Positions 1 to 13,173 of a stretch of 64,000 nucleotides of DNA are shown here, in pieces (within the stretch, counting starts at the first letter, position 1; every line of letters starts with the position of its first letter). The translations under genes were made by a program, and so were the position numbers. Below the pieces are notes generated by a model. That model saw only the letters and a list, made by a program, of their open reading frames with translations, was not told the DNA's origin and did not search any database. This DNA is from Nemania diffusa (Eukaryota > Ascomycota > Sordariomycetes > Xylariales > Xylariaceae): the NCBI GenBank assembly GCA_038501195.1, contig JBBPUQ010000006.1:2666001-2730000 (forward strand), written 5' to 3'.

Positions 1-3000
1 TAAATGCTAATTTTTTATATTTTTTTAATAAAAAACTTTTATAATTAATTTATAATAAAATATTAATTAAAAATATATTTAATACTAATAATAGTTTATT
101 AATAATTAATTTATAAATTTTAATTATTTATAAAATAAAATATTTTAAAATAAAATTTTTTAAAGTTAGCTATTTTAAAGTTATAACTAGTTAAAAAAAT
201 ATTATTATATATTGTTTGTTTTTTTTTTGTTTTTAGTTTTTTAATTTATTTTTTAGTTTTAATATAATATTTAAAATAATATTTTAAGTTTTTAGCTAAT
301 AAATAATTATAAAGTTATAATATAATATTAGTTTAGTTTATTTAATTTGTTAAAAGTTTAATATATATTTAATAATAAAATATTTTAATATTATATAATT
401 AATAATTATTATAAAAAATTTAATTTATTATAAATTTATTAGTTTTATTTTTTAATAAATAAGTTTTTTTATTACTATTAATATTTTTTTGTTATAAATA
501 TTATAATTAAATTCGATTTTATAAAACATTTTAAAATAAAATATTATAAAATACTAGTTGTTTTTTAAATTGTTTTTTTATAAAAAGCAATTTATAGTTA
601 TTTTATTTAATATATTTGTTTTTATATATATTTTTATATTAAATAAAAAATAACAAAATATTAGTATTAATAGCAAAGTTTATTTTAGCTAATTAAACAC
701 TTTTTAATATATTTTAAATTAATTAAAACAAATTGTAATAACTATTAACTAAATTAATAGTTTTATAATATAGCTAAATTTTTTAATAAATTATTTATAA
801 AAATTACAAAACTTTAAAAAAAACTACATTTTTTAAACTTAAACTATATTATATTTTTTAAATAGTTTTTATTTATAAATTATTTTAGTTTTTACTAAGT
901 TTATTTTAATTTTATTAATATTAATAATAAATTTTAAAAATTTAGTTTTAGTTATATAAAATTTATATTTTTTTAAATCTGTTTATAATTTTATAGTTTA
1001 TAATTTATTTAAAACTTTTTTTATATAAAGTTTATATTTAACTTTATTATTTAAATATATTAATATATTATTAATATATATTATATAAAATATATTAAAA
1101 TATTTAGCTAAAATATTATTAATAAATTATTAAAACATAATTAATTTATTTATTAAACTAAAAAATAAAACATTAAATTAATATGTTTTATATTATATAT
1201 AAAATATAGTTAAAAATTTATATTTTTTTATTATATATATATAATAAAATATTTATTTTATATTTAATTTAATATAAATTTTTATTTTTATAAAATAAAT
1301 AAATGTTTTATTAATTAAAAGTAAAAAATATTAGTTTTTTTATATTAAAAAGTTCAATTTTTAATAATTTATATATAGTTTTAAAAATTTGTTGTTTTTT
1401 TATATAAATAAAACTAATATTGCTTAAAATATTATAATAAACTTAATAAAACTTTTTATTAAGTTTTTATATATATATTGCTTATAAATTTTAGTTTTTT
1501 TTAAAAACATTTTATATAAAATATTATATTTTAAGTTTTTTAAATTTTTTATAAGTTTAATTTAGTAATTAATTTTATATTTTTGAAATAATATTTAATT
1601 AAAAGTTTTTTTACTAAATATATTAAAATATTTGTAATATTTTATAAATATTATTTATTTAGTTATTTTTTAAAAGTTTTTTTTTAAGCTTTTTAATTTA
1701 AATTTTTTTTAAGCAATTATTAAATTTATTTTATATAAAAAAGTTATTTTATATAATTTAATGTTTTTTTAATATATTATTATTACAAAAGTTATAATAT
1801 TTAATATAAAAATATTAATAAGTTAATATTTATATTATTTTATAATATTTTTTTACAGTTTATATTTGTTATAATAGTTTTTTAATTTAAGTTTTTTTTT
1901 TAATAAAACTTTTTTAAATAAATTTTTTTAAAATAGCTTTATTTTATTATTGTTTGTTAATAATATTTTTATTTTTTATAATTTATATTTTATTTAGTTT
2001 TTTTTAAACAAATTAACAATATATTAAAAAAGTTTAAATATAATATAAATAAAACTAATTATAAAAAAATATTTTTTTGTTTTTTTATTTAATTTTTTAT
2101 ATATAACTTTTAATTAAAAAATTTGTTTTTTTATAATAAATAAACTTTATAACTAAATAATATTTTATATTTTTTAAGTTATTTTAGTTTTAAATAATTT
2201 GTTTTATTATATAATATTAATTTAGTAATTTAAACTTTTTAATTTTTTTGTTTTATTTAATAATATATTTTTAATAAACTTTTTTTTTTATAATAAAAAA
2301 TATTAGTTTTTATTTTTAGCAATTAATTAATATATTATAATATATAAAAAACTTCTATTTAATAATTATATTATATTTTATATTTAATATTATTATAAAA
2401 ATATTTTAAATAATATATATATTAATATAAAAATAAATATTTAATATTTTAGTAATTTTTTAGTTACTATTGCTATTATATTTTGTAATAAAAATAAATT
2501 TAAAATTAAACAATTTAAAAAAGTTTAAAAGTTATATTATTTTTTTAATAAATTAAATATTTATATATAAATATATTTTAATTTTTATATTAACTAAAAT
2601 AAAAATAAAAAGTTTTAATTTATTAAATATTATTAAATAAATTATTAATAAAAGCTTTTTTTTAAAAATTTTTTTTAAAAAATCAAATAAAATTTTTTTA
2701 TATTAATTTAAATTTAAAATTAACAGTATAATAAACTTAAAAAAAAAATTAGTTGTTTTAAGCTTTTTTATTTTTTGAAATTTTTTTTTTTATATTAACT
2801 TTTTAATTATTTTTAAAATAACTTATTTTTTTTTTTATAATTACTACAACTTAAATAATATTTAAACATTTATATTTTTTATAATATAAACAGTTAATAT
2901 TTTAATAGTTAATTTTATAACAAATAAAGCAGAAACTTTTTTATATTAAAATTATTTTTTTTTTATATTATAGTTTTATATAAAACTTATATTTATTTTT

Positions 3001-3842
3001 TAATTTTTTAAATATTAAAATAAAAAAATATTGTTTAATAGTTAAAAATATAGCTTTATTAAGTAATAACTTTATAAAATAAAGTTATTAATAAAGTTTT
3101 TATATTATTAATAATTAATAATTTAAATATAAAAACAATAAATATTAAAAGTAATTTTAAAGCTGTTTATATTAAATATTATAATTTTATTTAATTGTTT
3201 TAATAATTTATTATATAAGTTTTATTTATAGTTAATTTAAAATATATAAATTTAATTAGTTAGTTTAATAAATTTAAATTAAAAGTTTAAAAATATTTTT
3301 AGTTTTTTTATTTTAAACTTTTTATATTTAGTTTAAATTTTTTTATATTTATAAAAGTTATTATATAATTTTAATAAATATTTTAAAATTTTTATAATAG
3401 TTATATATATAAAATTATTTTGTTTTAAAATTTATTTTATAAATAAAATAATTTTTAAAATAATTAATTTATTTATATATTTTAAAATATAATATATTTA
3501 GCTTTGTTTATTTATAAAATAATTTATATTTGTTTAAAGTTTATTTTTTATAAATAAATATTAGTAATAAAATTTAATTATAAATTTATTGTTTAAAAAA
3601 ATATTGTTAATAAAAATAAAAAAATTTATTATTTTTATATTTTGTTTTTTATTGTTTAAAAATATTAAACTTAATGTTATATTTTTTTTGTAACTGCTTT
3701 TTTAAGTAATATTTTTTAAAATAAATATATTATAAATAAAGCTTTTTGAAATAAATATATATAAAATAATAAACTTTTAAATATTTATTTCAAAGTTTAA
3801 ATTATTTTAAATAATTTAGTTTTAAATAGTTTTTTTAAATAT
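1..3842. repeat. AT-rich, RIP-like degraded block (left, outer part)
   Basis: Almost pure A+T with no credible open reading frame and no recognisable gene. Runs of A or T and short ATTA/TAAT words dominate. The few remaining C residues are nearly all preceded by A or G. This is the look of repeat-derived DNA after repeat-induced C-to-T mutation in a filamentous ascomycete. That origin is inferred; no element can be named in this stretch. Confidence 0.8.
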
Positions 3843-4119
3843 AGTTATAGAATAATAGCTAGAGGTATAGCTGTGCAAACATTTTTAGCTACATATTACT
3901 GTAATTTTATTTACTATTTTATAAAACTTTTTTAGCTAGTAAATACTGCTACTACATACTGCTTTAGGGATTTATTTAAAAACTTATTAAACTTACTTAT
4001 TTTAATTTTTTTATTTGTAGTTTAAATTACTTTTTTTTTTTTTTTTTTTATATTTAAATTTTTATACTAATATAGTTTTTTTTAAAAAGCTTTGTTTTTA
4101 AAATTGCTAAAGTATAACA
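3843..4119 (+). repeat. 5' LTR of the Ty3/Gypsy relic
   Basis: 277 bp, matching 10371-10647 over its full length including a 19-T run at the same relative place. Every difference between the two copies that I can see is a transition (C/T or G/A). They were therefore identical at insertion and diverged by C-to-T mutation on either strand. Confidence 0.9.
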
Positions 4120-5806
4120 ATTTAAATATTATTTATTTTTACAAAAGTATTAAAGACTGCTTTTTTAATTTATATTTTTTATACTTTAGAACTAACAAGA
4201 TAGGATCTGCTTTTGTACCGATTTTTACTTTAAACGAACTAAACCGATGTTTGCTATAACTTGATTTTGAAAAAAGCGCGCTTGATTAAAAAAAGCGGCT
4301 TGCAAAAAAGTCTGCTATATTATTAAATATATAAACTGTTTATATACAAACAAAGTACTTTATTTTAAAACATATTAAAAAGTTTTATTGACTTTTTAAA
4401 TTATATTATTTAAAAAACAAACTTAAATATTAAATAATGAACTAAAAAACTTTTGCTAGCTTATTATTAAGTTTTAAAATCAAGTTAATAAAAATGTGTT
4501 TAATAATAAATGCTATTATAATATATTTAAAAATATTAATAAAGCTATAAGCTAGCTTACTGAAAACTTTGCTGCTTTATACTTTAAAAGTAATAACTTT
4601 GTTTTTTTTTTTACTTTTTTTACTTAATTATATAAAAAAGCTTTTTTTAAATTTGATAAATTAATAAACTACAAAAAATTTAACTAGCTATTAACTAACT
4701 TTGATATATTTTATATAAAATTTAAGTTTTATATATTATTTTTATTTGTATTATATAAATAAGTATATAATTTATATAAACTTTTATACAAAACTAAAAC
4801 TAAACTAAAAAATGTTATCGAATAGAGTATTTTTATAATTAATACTAAATTAAAAAAGCTGTTTAACTAAAGTAACAGATAGTTTAAAGAATTAAATATA
4901 GTATAGCACTGTATAACAATTGATTATTTTTTAGCAGAATTAATAGATATAACTAAAGAATATAATCGATATTAAGTTTATACTATTAAAGTTAATAAAT
5001 ATTTTGTAGCTATAATAATAGTAAACTGCTATAATACTTTAAGTTTTATTTTAATAGAAGAAAATATTTGTAAATTTTTAAAAGTTTAAATATTTGTTTT
5101 TTATAACAATAAAAACAAAAATAAAGTTAAGTTTGAAATATAGCATTGCAATATAAAAAACTGACTTGTTATAAATAAAAACTGGTTTGTTATAAATGCT
5201 GCTAAAATAACTAACATTAAATTTTAGCTTAAAAAAACTGTGGCTAAATATTTATAATTATATCTAAGTTTTAATTACTTAAAAGCTATTTAAACTTTAA
5301 ACAGACTTTTTTTATATTTATAAAATAATTACTATAATATTAATATATTAGAAAAGTTTAAAAGTAAATACTGTGAATTTATTATAAAAAGCAAATATAT
5401 AATCGACAAGTTTTTTGCTTTTAAAAATGAATTTATTTGTTTTATAAGCAAAAACTGCTTGTTTAAAAATATATAAAAAAAAGAATTTAAAAATAAGTTA
5501 TTACTATAACTTTAAAATAAAACATTAGTAGAATATTTAAAAAAGGATTTTATTTTTAAATAATTTACTAGTTACTATATTTAAATTGCTTATTATTTGT
5601 TTATTAGCAACTAAAAATAGAATATAGTTTATAAAGTTAAAAATGTTTAAAAGTTTATTAATATTTTTAACGCTAGTAATAACAACAGTAGTAATTGTAA
5701 AACTAACTGTAATAAAAAAATTAGAAATTTTTTAGTTTTATTTTAAATATAGGTATTTTTAAAGCTTATATAGAAAAAAATATATAAATTAGTTTTTAAA
5801 AGATTA

Positions 5807-5848
5807 TGTTTTAACTGTTAATAAAAAGAATATGTTACTAAAGATTGT
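5807..5848 (+). pseudogene. Gag CCHC zinc-knuckle ghost
   Basis: Read in one frame, the codons give C-F-N-C, two stops, K-E-Y-V-T-K-D-C. This is the CX2CX4HX4C retroviral zinc knuckle, with the histidine now tyrosine (CAT to TAT) and two internal TAA stops. It places the nucleocapsid end of Gag here. The protein is not expressible. Confidence 0.7.
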
Positions 5849-6226
5849 TTTTTTAAAAACAATTTTGCTTAAAAAAAAGCTTGAGCTATATAAATTGTAA
5901 AGATATATTTTAAATTTTTTGAAGCAATTGCAGATATGCTTACTTTAAGACAGTTTAACAACGCTGGTTAAAAAGCAAAAAACTAATTTTAAAAAAAATT
6001 GACTTCCGCTTAAAAAAAGTGTTTCAAAATAAAGAAAAAATAAAACAAAACTTGGCTAATAAATATTTAAAAAAAAGATTTTTTTTATATATTTATATTT
6101 TAAGCAGTAATAGATTATTATTAACTAGTAAAAATATTTTTAAAAATATAAAAGCTAGTATATATATATATGTAAATATTTAATTTGCTAAAAAATTAAT
6201 TTAGCAATTACAACTATTAGTTATTA

Positions 6227-6300
6227 TTTAATTCTGATTATAAGAAATAATTAGTTACAATAGTAAAAGCAACTAGTTAATATATAAAATATTTTAAGTA
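6227..6300 (+). pseudogene. Possible retroviral-type aspartic protease ghost
   Basis: Between the zinc knuckle and the reverse transcriptase, one frame reads F-N-S-D-Y-K-K-stop-L-V. This fits the D-S-G active-site motif of retropepsins with Asp changed to Asn and Gly changed to Asp, both G-to-A changes. Position and pattern support the call, but the motif is short and the reading is inferential. Confidence 0.4.
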
Positions 6301-7185
6301 ACAATATGTATATAAAGTAAAGTATTTTAATAAATTTCTGTTTTTGTATTGGAAATATAATATAATATAATTTTGAGAAAGCTGTGGTTTGTAAAATATA
6401 ACATTTTATCCGACTGCAGATAATATTAACTGATATTTTTTTTTGACTTTTTAAGCGAAACTTTAAACAGAGATATTTTTATAAATAAAGCTAATATATA
6501 GTTGATATATTTATTATACTAAACAGACGCAAATAAATGTAATGCTTTTTTTAATAAAAAGACAAAAAGGAAAAAAAAGCAGCAAAAAGCGGTACAAGCT
6601 GTTAACACTTGTTATTAATAGGCTAATGTAATAATTTTATATAGAGACTTAGTTAAAAGTAATTTAGAGAAAATATAACAAAGCTTCGATAAAGCTATAC
6701 TGCTATTAACAAAGAAAATATAGTTTGAGCTTTTTGCTAAAGTTATTAAGTTAGCAAATATTGCTAAAAAATGGTATTATAACAGCTAAAGCTTTTATTA
6801 ATTTAAAAAAAATAGTATAAGCTAATATAAAAACTGTTTTATGCAAAAAATGATTATTATAAATGTAATTATATTTAAAGCTATTATTTAACGTAATAAG
6901 TTAATTTATAAAATTTAAGTTACAAATATATATTAAATTGATAAATTAATCGAAAATAAAAATATTAACGCAGAAAAGTTTTTTAATAAAAAAAATAAAA
7001 AACTAAAAAAGAAAGCTTTAAAGTTTATATTTATTAAATATTATAACTTATTGTATATGTTTAATAAAGTAAATTTTAATATTTTGTTTTTATATAAATT
7101 TAATGTAAACTATTATATCAAGTTTATTAAAAAAAAGTTTTTTACTGATTTAAAGTATAGTTTTTTATATAAAATATTTTTTGAT

Positions 7186-7800
7186 AAGCTAGAAATTGTA
7201 CGCAAGTACTTAATTAATAACTTTTAAAAAAGATTTATTAAATTTAACAATATATTATATATATTTTCTGTTTTATTTGTTAAAAAGCTTTATAGCAGAT
7301 TATACTTTTATATAAATTACTGCAAACTAAATAAATTGTTAAAAAAAAACTGCTACTTTTTACTTTTGATCGAAAAAATTTTATTATATATATTTAAAGC
7401 TAAAATTTTTACAAAAATCGATATTTAACAAATATTTTATTATATTAAAATATAACTTAGTTAAAAAGACTTAACGACTTTTTGTATATGATATAATGTT
7501 TATAGATATAAAGTTTTATTATTTGGACTAACAAACGGGCTTTTGACTTTTTAAAAATATATCAATAATATATTGTTTAATTATTTGAATAACTTTTGTA
7601 GTGTATATATAAATAATATTTTGATTTATTTTGACAATTTAGAAAACTATTGTTTTTATATAAAAAAAATTTTAAAAAGACTATATAATATAAAGCTTTA
7701 AGCCGATTTAAAAAAATCTGAATTTTATATTACTGAAACTAAGTTTTTAAAATATATTGTTAAAATAAATAGTATTTAAGTTAATTTTGACAAAGTTAAA
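7186..7800 (+). pseudogene. Reverse transcriptase ghost (Ty3/Gypsy type)
   Basis: In-frame fragments match the Gypsy RT fingers and palm in order: VRKYL, then VLFVKK at about 7269-7286, LNKL, LLIEKIL, and KIFTKIDI ending near 7425, where the first catalytic aspartate survives. The YxDD box reads V-Y-I-N-N-I-L-I-Y at 7603-7629. Both catalytic aspartates are asparagine (GAT GAT to AAT AAT, with Y-I-N-N at 7606-7617). Several stops interrupt the frame. Confidence 0.85.
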
Positions 7801-8104
7801 GTAGTAATATATTAAAAAGTATTTATGTAAATAAAAAAAGTGCAATTGTTTTTAAGATTTTATAATTTTTATTGCAAGTTTATTAAAGTATATAGTTGTA
7901 TTGCTATGCTTTTAAATCAACTAATTTGAAAAAACGTGCTTTTTGAATAAATAATAGCTTGTTAAAAAGTTTTTGATAGATTAAAAGCTGTGTTAATAAA
8001 AATATTTATACTATAGTATTTTGACTATAACTTGTTTACTAAAGTAGAAATAAATTTGTTTAACAAAATAGCAGCAGAAGTATTATTTTAGTTATTTAAA
8101 AACA

Positions 8105-8290
8105 GCAAATAGTACTTTGTAGCGTTTTTTTTTAAAATAATACAAAACGCAGAGTTTAATTACAGCATTTATAACAAAAAAATGTTAACAGTAATATTAA
8201 TATTTAAAGAATAAAAATTTAAGCTAGTAAAAGTTTGTAAAGAACTTTTTTTAGTTATTATAAATTATAGTACTTTAAAATACTTTAAAT
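8105..8290 (+). pseudogene. RNase H ghost
   Basis: Downstream of the RT, one frame reads F-F-F-K-I-I-Q-N-A-E-F-N-Y-S-I-Y-N-K-K-M-L, then an L-V-K-V segment followed by a T-L-K-Y-F segment. This matches the Gypsy RNase H pattern FxSKxLxxAExNYxIYxKEML followed by the HxSLxYF region. Confidence 0.75.
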
Positions 8291-8739
8291 AAAAATAGCA
8301 ACTAAATTTATGTTAAGCTAGTTAAATAGTATTTTTTTTAAGGTATAATTTTGTTATTATATATTAATTAAGCAAAAATAACATAGTAGTAAATATATTG
8401 TTTAAAAAATAAAAAGATATAATAATATAACAAGCTAAAAAAAAAGCTTAATGCAATTTTGCTTTATTTAAACTTATATATAGCGTGCTATTTGAATAAA
8501 TAAATAAAGTAACAAGTGATATAACAGTAGTTACTTTTGAGCTTTAAAAACTAAAAATAACAAAGATTTATTTAGTAGACTAAGTTTTATGAAAAAACTG
8601 TTTAAACTTTAGAATGAAAATCTATTGGTAGAAAACCTGTAATATATAAAAGCATTAGAAAGTAAAAAAAAAACTGACTTTTTATAAAAATAAATTGGTA
8701 GTTTTCGACTAACTTTTTTTTTACATTTATTTGATTCGT

Positions 8740-9420
8740 GAAGTTTACGAGCTTATTACAACAGTTTATTTTAGAAAAAAAAAAACATATATATTGCTAG
8801 CATTTTGTTATTAGTAGTTATATATATATAAAGACTGCGATATATATGTTATTAATTGCTTAAGATATTGTTTTATAAAAGTTTTTTATAACAAGACTTT
8901 AGAACAACTAAAGCTGTTTTTTATATTTAATAAAATATAATAATACTTAGTTATAGATTTTAAATTTATGCTAAAAAATAAATATAAATATAATAACACT
9001 TTAGTAATAGTAAACAGATTAAATAAAAAAATATAGACAATATTATATACTATTTAGGCTACTGTAGCTAATGCTGCAATAATGTATTACTAAAGGCTTT
9101 TTTGTATATTTAGGTTGCTTACTACAGTTATATTTAATAAAAGTTTTTAGTTTATATTAATATTTATAAACAAATTATATAAAATTATAAGCGTAATATA
9201 TTGCTTAGTTAGCTTAAATTACTATAAAACAGCAAAGCAAACTGAAATTATAAATAAATATTTAAACTAGCGATTAAAGCTTTATATAAATTATTATTAA
9301 AATAATTAATTTAAAAAGATTTTTGTTATAAATTATATATAAGCTTTTTTATTATATAAATTTATAAAATTGTTACTGTATAAAATAAAAATAGGATTTT
9401 TTATGCTTTTTTACTTTAAT
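8740..9420 (+). pseudogene. Integrase ghost
   Basis: The frame shows CDIYVINC (the CxxC half of the H2C2 zinc finger), then VIDFKFM followed by NKYKYNNTLVIVNRLNKK. The latter matches the core 'DF...GYDN..VVVDRL.K' of Gypsy integrases. The first catalytic aspartate (in IDF) is kept. The second, normally in S-D-R-G, reads F-N-K-S, that is Asp to Asn. Stops are frequent. I cannot tell whether a chromodomain followed. Confidence 0.75.
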
Positions 9421-10370
9421 TAAGAAAATCAAATAACAAAAAAAAATTAGCAAGACTTTTTTTTTCAAAAAAAAAAGTTAAGAAAAAAAATATAAAACTG
9501 CGCTATTAAAATTAAAAAATATATAAATATAGCGAAGTTTTATATAATATATTTACAAAAGCAAATAATAAAGCAGGCAAATAAAACCCGATAAAAGTTA
9601 AACTTTAAAGTTAAAAACTAAATGTTTATTTTTAAAAAACAACAGTTTTAAAATACTAACTATTTTTTTAATAAACTTAATTATTTAATAACTTAATAAA
9701 CTTTTAAAATTTTCGATTATAATTTTAATATTAACATTTTTATTTTAGAAATGCTTTTTTTATAAAAAGCTATAAACTAATATTATATAAACTGATTAAA
9801 GAAATACTCAAATAACTTTTTGCTAAAACAAAAAACAAAAAACTTTAAAAAAAAGATTATTTAACTAAATAACAAAAAAAAAAAGTTTATAATATATAAA
9901 GTTTATATATTTTATATATATTATAATAAACTATAATATTAAGTGTATTAAAAAAAATAAAATATAAATAATAAATAGTATTTAGCTAAAAACTTTAAAA
10001 ATAGCGCTAAACTACTAAAGAAGTTTTATAATAAAAACTTTAAAGCACTTAAACTACTTTTTAAATTAAACAATTAAATAAATATAGCAAATAAAAAGGC
10101 TTTTAATAAAGTATACAAAAATAACAATAAACTGGTTATATAAAGTCGCTTAAAAAAAAAATAAAAAGCATAATTATATAAAAGCTGTAATAATAAACCG
10201 ATTTTTTAACAATTGTATAAAAAAACTTGTTTAATAATGTAACAAAATAAAAGCTTTGATTTGATTTAAACAAGTAAATATTTAAAGCTATTTTTTTTTT
10301 AGCTAGAAAGTACAATTTAATATATAACGGTTTGACTTGTGGACGAGCCCGTTTTTTTTTAAAAAGAAGT

Positions 10371-10647
10371 AGTTATAAAATAATAGCTGGAGGTATAGCT
10401 GCGCAAGCATTTTTAGCTATATATTACTGTAATTTTATTTACTACTTTACAAGACTTTTTTAGCTAATAAATACTGCTATTATATACTGCTTTAGAGATT
10501 TATTTAAAAACTTACTAAATTTATTTATTTTAATTTTTTTATTTATAGCTTAGATTACTTTTTTTTTTTTTTTTTTTATACTTAGATTTTCGTACTAATA
10601 TAGTTTTTTTTAAAAAGCTTTGCTTTCAGGATTGCTAGAGTATAACA
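10371..10647 (+). repeat. 3' LTR of the Ty3/Gypsy relic
   Basis: Second 277-bp LTR copy. A purine run (AAAAAGAAG, 10361-10369) lies directly upstream, as expected of a polypurine tract for plus-strand priming. This copy keeps more of the original C and G residues than the 5' copy at several sites. Confidence 0.9.
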
Positions 10648-13095
10648 AATATAATAATAAATAAAATATTTTTTATTAAAATAAATTAACTAAAAATAAT
10701 TTTATTATTAATATTATTTATATAAATATAACTTTTTTAAATAAAAAGCTGTTAAATAAATATTTATTAAATAAATTTTTGTTTAATAATAATTTATACA
10801 ATAAATATTTTTTTATATATTTTAATTAAAGCTTTTTAAAAAACTTTGTTGTAATTTTATAGTTTTTTAATTTTTTTTTTGTATATTTTTAAAATTTGTT
10901 TATTTTTAACTAGTTTTATTTTAGCTTTTTATAAAAACTATTTATTTTTTTATATAAAATTTTTTATAATATAACAAATAATATATAAATAGTTTTAATT
11001 TTAACTGTTATTAAAAGTTATAATATATAGTTAATTTATTATTTTATAAAATATTTAAGTTATAATAATATAAATTTATACTTTATTAAAAATAAACTTA
11101 AGTTTAGTTTTATTTAATTTTTTTTAAATATTATAATTAATAATAAACTTTTTATTTTTAAATTTATGTTTTGTTATATTAAATAAAAAAAATGTTTTAT
11201 ATATATAGTATTATTTTTATTAATAAGTTAACTTATGTTTATTTTTTATTTAAAAAAAAATATTTTGTTAAATTTTATTAATAATTAAATAAAATATATA
11301 AAAGTTTTATACTGTTTTGTTTTTTATATAGTTTTAATATTATTAATAAATATTTTTTTTAAAACTATTAAAATATTTTTTAATAAATTTTAATATAATT
11401 TTTTATAAAATAATATTATAAATTATAAACTTTTTAACTAAAAAGTTTAAAGCTATTTTTTTTATATTGAAATAACTATTTTTATTTTTAAAATAAAAAT
11501 AAAAATTATTTAATATAAACAATTTTTTTTTTTTTTTTTTTAAGTGTTAAAAAAATCTATAATATTATAGCTTAGCATTTTTTTTTTTTTTTTTTTTTTT
11601 AAAATATAAAGTTAGTATAAAAAATGTAAAAAAAACTTAATATCAAATAAAAAATTCAGTATTTAATAATAAATCAATATTTTAATATTAGTATTAAATA
11701 TATTTAATATTAAATTAATATTAAATTAGTATTAAATTAAGCTTTTTAATATTAATTTATAACAAATAAATAAAACAAGTTTAGTATTGTAAAAGCTAAA
11801 AAAAAACAGCTAATATAGCATATATAAAAATACTATATATTTGAAAAAAAAATATTAAATTAAAAAAAAAAAAAAAAAAAAAATTAAGTTTACAACAGTA
11901 AACTTAATTATATATAAGCTTTTTTTTTTATAATAAATACTTTTTTTATTGTTTTAGTATTATTTGTTATATTTTTATTGTTTGTTTTTAATATAATAAA
12001 ATAAATATTTGTTATAAAGTATAATAAATGCTTTAATATATTTTTTATATATTGTTTTTTTATATAGTAAATGCAGTTTAACTATAACTATAATTAAAAA
12101 ATAATATTAATATATTAATAATAATATATATAACTTAAATTTTAAAAAGTTTAATTTTATTAATATTTAATATTTAAAAAATTATTGCTTTTATTTTTAA
12201 AAATATTAATTTATTTTTAGTTGTAAACTTTGCTATTTTAATCGATTATTTTATATTAATAGTTTAAACATTTAAAATTTTATTAATATTTAGTTTTAGT
12301 TTTTTTAAAAAAGCAACTTTTATTATAAATAATATAAAACAATAAATTAGTTTATTTTTATTAACTTTTATAAAAATTTATAAATTTTTAATATTTATAA
12401 CTATTAAATAAATTTTAAATAAAATAAATATATTATTTTTAAAAGTTTTGTTTTTAAATTTTAAAATAAATAAATAGCTAGCTTTATAAACTATTATAAC
12501 ATAAATATTAATAGTACTAAATTTATTTACTATATATTTTTAAATAAATTAATTAAATATAACTTTTTTATTAGTAATAGTTTTACTGCTAAAAAAATAA
12601 ATAAATTATAATTATAAATAAACTAAAACAGTTTTTTTTAATTTAATAAAAATAATAGTATTAAAATATTAGCTAATTTTATTAACTAATTTTTTAATAA
12701 GTTTTTGTTATAAATTTTAGTTTATTTTATTAAAAAATTTAATAAATCTATTTAATATAATAGTAAAATTTATAAAAACTTTTTTTTATATTTTAGTGTT
12801 ATATTTTGTTTTTACAAAATAATTTATAACTAGTTTTTGCAAAAAAAACTTAAGTTTAGCAATATTTTTTTTTGTAGCTATTTTTAAAAAAGCAAATATA
12901 TTACTAATTTTAACTTTTTTACATTATAAATTATTTTTAAACAAAATAAAAAACTTTATTTATTTAATAAATTAAAAGTTTAATATAATAAATTAATATT
13001 ATAATATAAAAAGTTTTATTATTTATAAATAAAGCTTATAAAAGCAAATCTTTAATATTTTAAATAAATCATACTAAAAAAAAATATTGTTAGTA
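10648..13095. repeat. AT-rich degraded block (left, inner part)
   Basis: Returns to nearly pure A+T after the retrotransposon. Long homopolymers occur (T runs near 11525-11542 and 11580-11600, an A run near 11864-11883), as do simple ATTAAAT-type repeats around 11690-11760. No gene is visible. The border with the balanced island is sharp, between about 13,080 and 13,170. It includes a small inverted repeat, GCGTCTA (13107-13113) with TAGACGC (13132-13138). Confidence 0.8.
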
Positions 13096-13173
13096 TTTTT
13101 AATGCAGCGTCTACTTATGTATTAACAGTTTTAGACGCATAGACAATAAATAAAAGAGTAGGTATTTGTTCAA

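Larger units (their letters stand above)
3843..10647 (+). mobile_element. Ty3/Gypsy LTR retrotransposon, inactivated by transitions
   Basis: Two 277-bp direct repeats (3843-4119 and 10371-10647) enclose about 6.25 kb. The interior, read through many stops, follows the order Gag zinc knuckle, protease, reverse transcriptase, RNase H, integrase. That order is the Ty3/Gypsy (Metaviridae) one. A possible 5-bp target duplication, AATAT, flanks the LTRs at 3838-3842 and 10648-10652, but it is weak evidence in such AT-rich sequence. The LTRs begin AGTTATA and end TATAACA, an imperfect inverted pair. The element keeps clearly more G+C than its surroundings, so it probably inserted later than the DNA around it was mutated. 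All protein domains carry inactivating changes, so it is a non-autonomous relic. Confidence 0.88.

Noticed and set aside
1..13095. Mitochondrial DNA insertion as the cause of high A+T
   Set aside because: No mitochondrial gene, tRNA or intron ORF is visible, and the block contains a nuclear Ty3/Gypsy element with transition-only LTR divergence.
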